Source: Ovis canadensis
Lineage: Eukaryota; Chordata; Mammalia; Artiodactyla; Bovidae
Direction: 5' to 3'
Assembly (NCBI RefSeq): GCF_042477335.2
Contig: NC_091256.1
Span: 39,028,001-39,092,000 of the forward strand
DNA length: 64,000 nucleotides
Position numbers and translations under genes: made by a program. Shown piece by piece: positions 58,249 through 64,000 of the stretch (its first letter is position 1; each line of letters opens with the position of its first letter). Below the pieces are notes generated by a model. It saw only the letters and a program-made list of their open reading frames with translations, ran no database searches and had not been told where the DNA came from.

Positions 58249-58254
58249 TTTATT
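58249..58254 (-). terminator. ENAH: Candidate proximal poly(A) signal
   Basis: AATAAA about 370 bases after the ENAH stop. The downstream sequence (gaggaaaaaggcttgag) is not U/GU-rich, so it is a weak candidate. Confidence 0.2.
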
Positions 58255-58623
58255 TTAGCAATGGACTGTGGAAAATGTGCAATTGTCTCTTGACATGAAA
58301 ATATTCTCAATGTACGGTGATCTTGCCTGACGGGTTTAGTTATTTTCTGCATAACTGATACAGGAACTCCTATACGACTCTCTTCCATCCTGTTGTAAAG
58401 GTCAGAAAAAAGCAGCAAACTGGGAGGGAAATAGCTTATCCACCGGAGTAATAATGTTTGAAGGCTTTCAAAGTATGTTGGTTTTTCCCTCCTTCCGACT
58501 GTGTCTCCATTTTCTTCTTACAGCTCACAAAATGTAAGGGTTTTGTCGTTGCTAAACAGTTGTTCTTTGCAGGTTTTTCTTTTTTTTTCCAGATTAAAGT
58601 CCTATCTCTCTTAGTTTGTTTCT

Positions 58624-58661
58624 CTACGCAGTATTTGACTTGCTCAGTTCCTGCCTGATTG
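58624..58661 (-). CDS. ENAH: ENAH (Mena) last coding exon segment, C-terminus
   Basis: Ena/VASP proteins bind actin barbed ends and promote filament elongation at leading edges and focal adhesions. They act as tetramers held together by a C-terminal right-handed coiled coil. This segment begins after a strong acceptor (pyrimidine tract 'cttttccttttcctaccag' read on the minus strand) in phase 1. Joined to the G left by the upstream exon it encodes AIRQELSKSNTA followed by TAG at 58626-58624. That is the C-terminus I recall for mammalian ENAH; the paralogues VASP and EVL end differently. The exon continues into the long 3' UTR. Recognition is from memory plus an exact splice and phase fit with the upstream exon. 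Confidence 0.93.
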
Positions 58662-59222
58662 CTGGTAGGAAAAGGAAAAGTATTAAAAGTAAATATAATG
58701 GTAAGGTAATATAAATGGGTGATTCATTCTCAAGAAATCTTAATGACTGCATTCAAACTCACAGTAATACAAAGATACACTAACTGTGCATTTTTCATTG
58801 AAGAAATCTATGTTCGTATTTTTACAATAACAACATCAATTTAAATATATTTATACATTCTCTCCATTTTGTACACAAAATGAAAACACTGATTCTCTGG
58901 GCTCAAAACAAGAGTTCAGTGGGATGGGATGGGTGAAAATGAGTAACCTAGAGAAAGAGCGGTTTACTTAGTTTTCCATTTAAAACTACTCAATACCGGA
59001 AACTTACGAGGAATTTTGTTTACCTGTTTTCACAAATAATTTCCATTATATGAAGGAGAGAAACCCTCTTTGGCATCTGAAGCCAGGTAAAGGGCAGGAT
59101 AATATGGAAAAGTAATTGTTTTATGCCCTCAAGTAACAAACTAGGTATTTTTTTATCTTCATTTTCTTTAAAATGGGTATTATTAAACATTACAAGAGTA
59201 GCAAATTTGTTTAGACACTCAC
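58662..59222 (-). other. ENAH: ENAH last intron (561 bp)
   Basis: Begins GTGAGT at 59222 and ends with a pyrimidine tract and CCAG at 58662 on the minus strand. Phase 1. No repeat is seen inside. Confidence 0.88.
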
Positions 59223-59280
59223 CATCAATGAGCTCTTCTTTTAGCTTAGTTAATTCTTTTCTCATTTCATCTAAAATGTC
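59223..59280 (-). CDS. ENAH: ENAH (Mena) penultimate coding exon, tetramerisation helix
   Basis: 58-base exon read on the minus strand from 59280, after an acceptor ending in 'aatattttag'. It encodes DILDEMRKELTKLKEELID plus the first base of the next codon, then a canonical GTGAGT donor. The spacing of Leu, Ile and Met residues every three to four or eleven positions, with alternating acidic and basic residues, fits the EVH2 block C coiled coil that makes Ena/VASP tetramers. In-frame joining to 58661 gives the full C-terminal helix. The upstream EVH1, proline-rich and actin-binding parts are not in the window; the preceding exon must lie beyond position 64000. Confidence 0.93.
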
Positions 59281-59824
59281 CTAAAATATTAGAGAAAAAC
59301 ATCAGAAATACAGAAAATAAATAAAGATTCTTGCTTACATAAAATTTTACAAATGTATAAAATGTTAGCTCTGTCTTTTGTTTCCAGATTTGTAATTTAT
59401 GACTTAGAAGATCAACTTTGGTAAATTGTGTTTTAATAGTCTTCTCTTCCCAATCTTGCTTATCCTAGCTTAGCAAAATATGAAGCAGAAGGTTTTCTAA
59501 ACCTAAAAAATAATTACCCGGTCATGCTGTGAAAGCTATGATTCAGATAATCCCTGTAAAACATATGAGCTTTGGTTTTAATCTAATCTTTTGAGAGCTA
59601 AGAGGCAATCCATAAACAAGTTTCAAGGAAGAAGACACAAACTGGACAATCAGCTCCTGGGCAATCTGTCATCTGGTCTTAAGTATGGGGACTGCCTACG
59701 AATCACCAGAGCTGTCAAACTAAACTTCACGGAATCAAGGATTCCCCTGGAGGGCCCTCGGGGGCTGCCCTAATAGGTGGGAAGGAGGAGGATGGGACCC
59801 TGCTGGACATACACAGTCCGAAGA

Positions 59825-60092
59825 CAGAAGACCGGCCACACATAGCTACTGAGCCCTTGAAACATGGCAAGTCTGAGGTGAGATGCACTGTAAACGTTAG
59901 ACCCCAGATTTCAAAGATTACTATGAAGAAAGTAAAGAAAAATAACTAATCAGTAATTTAAACATACTGATTATATACTGAAATATTACTTTGGCTACAT
60001 CAGGTTAAATAAAAATATATTAAAGTGAATGTCACCTATTTCTCTATTATTTAGTGTACCTGCTAAAAATTTAAAGTATGTGACCCATGTTA
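59825..60092 (+). mobile_element. hAT-type DNA transposon fossil
   Basis: 'acacatagctactgagccct', 'tgaaacatggcaagtctgag', 'aaatattactttggctacat', 'caggttaaataaaaatatat' and 'ctgctaaaaatttaaagtat' are collinear with a MER-type eutherian hAT element. The subfamily is uncertain. Confidence 0.6.
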
Positions 60093-60095
60093 CGT

Positions 60096-60137
60096 AGAGT
60101 TGGTAAAAAAGTTCATTTGGAAAAACCCTAACAAACT
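60096..60137 (+). mobile_element. Mariner-type MITE, left part
   Basis: 'agttggtaaaaaagttcatt' and 'tggaaaaaccctaacaaact' match the short ruminant mariner MITE whose ends read ttggccaaaaagtt. The rest is displaced to 63303 by the BovB. Confidence 0.6.
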
Positions 60138-63100
60138 AACCAATCTGATCATATGGACCACGGCCTTATCTAACTCAATGAAACTATGAGCCATGCCATG
60201 TAGGGCCACCCAACACAGACGGGTCATGGTCGAGATTTCTGACAAAACAAGGTCCACTGGAGAAGGGAATGGCAAACCACTTCAGTATTCTTGCCTTAAG
60301 AACCCCATGAACAGTGTGAAAAGGCAAAAAGATAGGACACTGAAAGATGAACTCCCCAGGTCGGTAGGTGCCTAATATGCTACTGGAGATCAGTGCAGAA
60401 ATAACTCCAGAAAGAATGAAGAGACAGAGCTGAGCAAAAACACCACCTAGCTGTGGATGTGACTGGTGATAGAAGCAAGGTCTGATGCTGTAAAGAGCAA
60501 TACTGCATAGGAACCTGGAGTGTTAGGCCCATGAATCAAGGCAAATTGGAAGTGGTCAAACAGGAGATGGCAAGAGTGAATATTGACATTTTAGGAATCA
60601 GTGAACTAAAATGGGCTGGAATGGCTGAATTTAACTCAGATGACCATTATATCTGCTACTGTGGCCAAGAATCTCTTAGAAGAAATGGAGTAGCCATCAG
60701 TCAACAAAAAGTCCGAAATGCAGTACTTGGGTGCAATCTCAAAAACGACAGAATGATCTCTGTTGGTTTCCAAGGCAAACCATTCAATATCACAGTAATC
60801 CAAGTCTATGCCCTGACCGATAATGCTGAAGAAGCTGAAGTTGAACAGTTCGATAACACTTTCACTTTCATAAAGACCTACAAGACCTTCTAGAACTAAC
60901 ACCCAAAAGAGATGTCCCTTTCATTAGAGGGGACCGGAATGCAAAAGTAGGAAGTCCAGAAATACCTGGAGTAACAGGCAAATTCAGCCTTGGAGTACAA
61001 AATGAAGCAGGTCAAAGGCTAACAGTGTTTTGCCAAGAGAACGCACTGGTCATAGCAAACACCCTCTTCCAACAACACAAGAGAAGACTCTACGCATGGA
61101 CATCACCAGATGGTCAATACTGAAATCAGACTGATTATATTCTTTGCAACCAAAGGTGGAGAAGCTCTATAAAGTCAGCAAAAACAAGACCAGGAGCATC
61201 TGGCTCAGATCATGAACTCCTTATTGCCAAATTCAGACTTAAACTGAAGAAAGTAAGGAAAACCACTAGACCATTCAGATATGACCTAAATCAAATCTCT
61301 TATGATTACAGAGTGGAAATGATAAATAGATTCAAGGGATTAGACCTGATAGGCAGAGTGTCTGAAGAACTGTAAGCATTGTACAGGAGACAGTGATCAA
61401 GACCATCTCTAAGAAAAAGAAATGCAAAAAAGCAAAATGGCTGTCTGAGAAAAGAAGAGAAATGAAAGGCAAAGGAGAAAATGAAAGATATAGCCATGTG
61501 AATGCAGAGCTCCAAAGACTAGCAAGGAGAGACAAGAAAGCCTTCCTCAGTGATCAATGCAAAGAAATAGAGGAAAACAACAGAATGGGAAAGACTAGAG
61601 ATCTCTTCAAGAAAATCAGAGATACCAATGGAACATTTCATGCAAAAATGGGCACAATAAAGGACAGAAATGGTATGTACCTAACAAAAGCAGAAGATTA
61701 AGAAGAGGTGGCAAGAATACACAGAAGAACTATTCAAAAAAGATATTCATGACCCAGATAACCACAATGGTGTGATCAGTCACCTAGAGCCAGATATCCT
61801 GGAATGAGAAGTCAAGTGAGCCTTAGGAAGCATCACTATGAACAAAGCTAGTGGAGGTGATGGAATTCCAGTTGAGCTGTTTCAAATCCTAAAAGGTCAT
61901 GCTGTGGAAGTGCTGCATTCAATATGCCAACAAATTTGGAAAACTCAGCAGTGGCCACAGGACCGGAAGAGGTCAGTTTTCATTCCAGTCCCAAAGAAAG
62001 GCAATGCCAAAGAATGCTCACACTACTGCACAATTGCACTCATCTCACACGCTAGCAAAGTAATGCTCAATATTCTCCAAGTCAGGCTTCAACAGTACGT
62101 GAACCATGAACTTCCAGTAGTTTAAGCTGGATTTAGAAAAGGCAGAGGAACCAGAGATCAAATTGCTAACATCCGTTGGATCATTAAAAAAGCGAGAGAG
62201 TTCCAGAAAAACATATACTTCTGCTTTATTGACTATGCCTTTGACTTGTGGATCACCACAAACTGTGGAAAATTCTGAAAGAGATGGGAATACCAGACCA
62301 CTTGACCTACCTCTTGAGAAATCTGTATGCAGGTCAGGAACCAACAGTTAGAACTGGACATGGAACAACAGACTGGTTCCAAATTAGGTAAGGGAGTATG
62401 TCAAGGCTGCATATTGTCATCCTGCTTATTTAATTTATATGCAGAGTACATCATGAGAAATGATAGGCTGGATGAAGCATAAGGTGGAATCAAAATTGCT
62501 GGCAGAAATATAAATAACCTCAGAATTGCAGATGACACCACCCTTATGGCATAAAGCAAAGAAGAACTAAAGAGCCTCCAGATGAAGGTGAAAGAGGAGA
62601 GTGAAAAAGCTGGCTTAAAACTCAGCATTCAGAAAACTAATAAGATCATGGCATCCAGTCCCATCACTTCATGGCAAATAGATGGGGAAACAGTGGAAAC
62701 AGTGACAGACTTTATTTCTTTGAGCTCCAAAATCACTGCAGATGGTGACTGCAGCCATGAAATTAAAAAACGCTTGCTCCTTGGAAGAAAAGTTATGACC
62801 AACATAGACAGCATATTAAAAAGAAGAGACATTACTTTGCCAACAAAGGTCCATCTAGTCAAGGTATGGTCTTTCCAGCAGTCATGTATGGATGTGAGAG
62901 TTGGACTATAAAGAAAGCTGAGCACTGAAGAATTGATGCTTTTGAACTGTGGTGTTGGAGAAGACTCTTGAGAGTCCCTTGGACTGCAAGAAGATCCAAC
63001 CAGTCCATCCTAGAGGAAATCAGTCCTGAATATTCATTGGAAGGACTGATGGTGAAGCTGATATTCCAATACTTTGGCCACCTGATGTGAAGAACTAACT

Positions 63101-63302
63101 CACTGGAAAACACTCTGATGCTGGAAAAGGCTGAAGGCAGGAGGAGAAGGGGATGACAAGAGGATGATATGGCTGGATGGCATCACCAACTCGATGGACA
63201 TGAGTCTGAGAAAGCCCTAGGAGTTGGTGATGGACAAGGAAGCCTGGCATTCTGCAGTCCATAGGGTCACAAAGAGTTGGACATGACCAAGTGACTGAAC
63301 TG
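60138..63302 (+). mobile_element. Full-length BovB (3165 bp), decayed, in ENAH intron
   Basis: Bounded by AACAAACT at 60130-60137 and 63303-63310, and with a length near the 3.2 kb expected of BovB. It has a 5' UTR (ctaactcaatgaaactatga; gagatcagtgcagaaataac). The endonuclease region starts at MNQGKLEVVKQ (60531), with ISELKW as the likely metal-binding Glu region, and runs to 60893 before shifting frame. A connector frame (61393-61701) and an RT frame (61838-62125; NKASGGDGIPVELFQ) follow, then scattered frames. The catalytic YADD reads IADD near 62525 and is followed by a stop. Oriented opposite to ENAH. Older than the BovB copies at 12.8 and 40 kb. Confidence 0.95.
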
Positions 63303-63330
63303 AACAAACTTTTTGGCCAGCCTGATATTT
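63303..63330 (+). mobile_element. Mariner-type MITE, right part
   Basis: 'aacaaactttttggccagcc' then 'tgata' restores the inverted end of the MITE interrupted by the BovB. Confidence 0.6.
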
Positions 63331-63467
63331 CTATTTAATCGTGATGCTGTAGACCCTCTTTCCTCAATGATAACCACTCTGTCTTTACTTATTTTGCAAA
63401 ATTTCTATTTATAAAGTTCAACTTGAAATAATGGATACACCCTCTAGTTAAAAAATTAAGACTGTGT
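63331..63467. other. Unique intronic sequence
   Basis: No repeat or exon is seen. Confidence 0.4.
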
Positions 63468-63479
63468 AACATGAACGCT

Positions 63480-63758
63480 TCGAGAAGGCGATGGCACCCC
63501 ACTCCAGTACTCTTGCCTGGAAAATCCCATGGATGGAGGAGCCTGGTGGGCTGCAGTCCATGGGGTCGCCAAGAGTCGGACATGACTGAGTGACTTCACT
63601 TTCACTTTTCACTTTCATGCACTGGAGAAGGAAATGGCAACCCACTCCAGTATTCTCGCCTAGAGAATCCCAGGGACAGGGGAGCCTGGTGGGCTGCCAT
63701 CTATAGGGTCGCACAGAGTCGGATACAACTGAAGCGACTTAGCAGTAGTAGCAGCAGG
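63480..63758 (-). mobile_element. BOV-A2 SINE in ENAH intron
   Basis: Reverse BOV-A2 with linker 'tcactttcacttttcacttt' and a degenerate TGC head. Flanks AACATGAACGCT (63468-63479) and AACATGAATGCT (63759-63770) are a 12-bp duplication with one change. It lies in the sense orientation of ENAH. Confidence 0.92.
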
Positions 63759-63944
63759 AACATGAATGCTAAAAGGGCTAATAAGGTGATAATTTTAATG
63801 GGTGAAAAACAACTATCCTTTGGAAGGATTATCAAATTCTATGACTTTCTTTAGCACTGTGTACACCTTAGGTAAAATTAAATAGCTCTATGTTTAAGGC
63901 TTATCTTTAAAAAAAACCTTTTCATGTTTAAAATAAGGTTGAAA

Positions 63945-64000
63945 ATTATCATCAATTAGTTTATTTCCTCCATTTTCCAGTGAGGAAACTGAGACACAGA
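63945..64000 (+). mobile_element. MIR/L2-type core, cut by window end
   Basis: 'cattttccagtgaggaaact' then 'gagacacaga' is the conserved MIR core. Confidence 0.55.

Larger units (their letters stand above)
49345..58623 (-). other. ENAH: ENAH 3' untranslated region (presumed extent)
   Basis: The stretch between the ENAH stop codon and the most distal plausible poly(A) signal spans about 9.3 kb. It contains no Bov-tA, BOV-A2, CHR, BovB or LTR, although the neighbouring sequence averages nearly one per kb. It is A/T-rich, has no long open frame on the sense strand, and holds several AATAAA signals. A very long 3' UTR is what I recall for mammalian ENAH. The left border is inferred from the last AATAAA and from the resumption of SINEs at 49081. 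RNA data could move it. Confidence 0.6.
59281..64000 (-). other. ENAH: ENAH intron (partial)
   Basis: From the acceptor at 59281 rightward no further ENAH exon was found. The intron contains only repeats and unique sequence. Confidence 0.75.

Noticed and set aside
59281-64000. Search for the preceding ENAH exon (expected to end just before DILDEMRKEL)
   Set aside because: No acceptor/donor-bounded segment encoding Ena/VASP sequence was found. The exon probably lies beyond the window.

Overview
This is a mammalian nuclear window from a pecoran ruminant, most likely a bovid. It is dense in ruminant-specific repeats: BovB (RTE-type LINE), the Bov-tA and BOV-A2 SINEs mobilised by it, cetartiodactyl CHR-type SINEs, and a long ruminant ERV LTR. 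The sequence alone does not separate cattle, bison, sheep or goat.

The one protein-coding gene I recognise is ENAH (Mena, the Ena/VASP actin regulator), on the minus strand at the right end. Its last two coding exons (59223-59280 and 58624-58661) encode the C-terminal tetramerisation helix and the stop codon. To their left (49.1-58.6 kb) lies about 9.5 kb with no ruminant SINE or LINE, best read as the long ENAH 3' UTR. To their right (59.3-64 kb) is ENAH intron. It holds a hAT fossil, a full-length but decayed BovB inserted into a mariner-type MITE, and a BOV-A2.

The other 49 kb look intergenic, downstream of ENAH. Layout: 0-7.5 kb, mixed SINEs, a 21-bp minisatellite and a BOV-A2 whose head has grown to 22 TGC units. 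7.5-14 kb, two large BovB copies, SINEs, an L2 and a 19-bp minisatellite. 15-20 kb, a repeat-in-repeat zone: one L1 split by a BovB, and an older L1 split by five insertions. 20-30 kb, mostly unique or old sequence with a GT microsatellite, an orphan CpG-rich segment (28.1-28.4 kb) and an LTR beside it. 30.2-32.75 kb, an ERV LTR interrupted by a second solo LTR with a 6-bp target duplication. 33-49 kb, SINEs (one pair forming an inverted repeat), a BovB with an internal deletion, DNA-transposon and L1 fossils.

I see no tRNA or rRNA gene, no CRISPR array and no prokaryotic content. Nothing in the window supports an undescribed multi-gene system. The most informative features are the ENAH 3' end and the insertion histories that can be read base by base from target-site duplications. 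Repeat family names come from recognition of consensus sequence, not from a database search.
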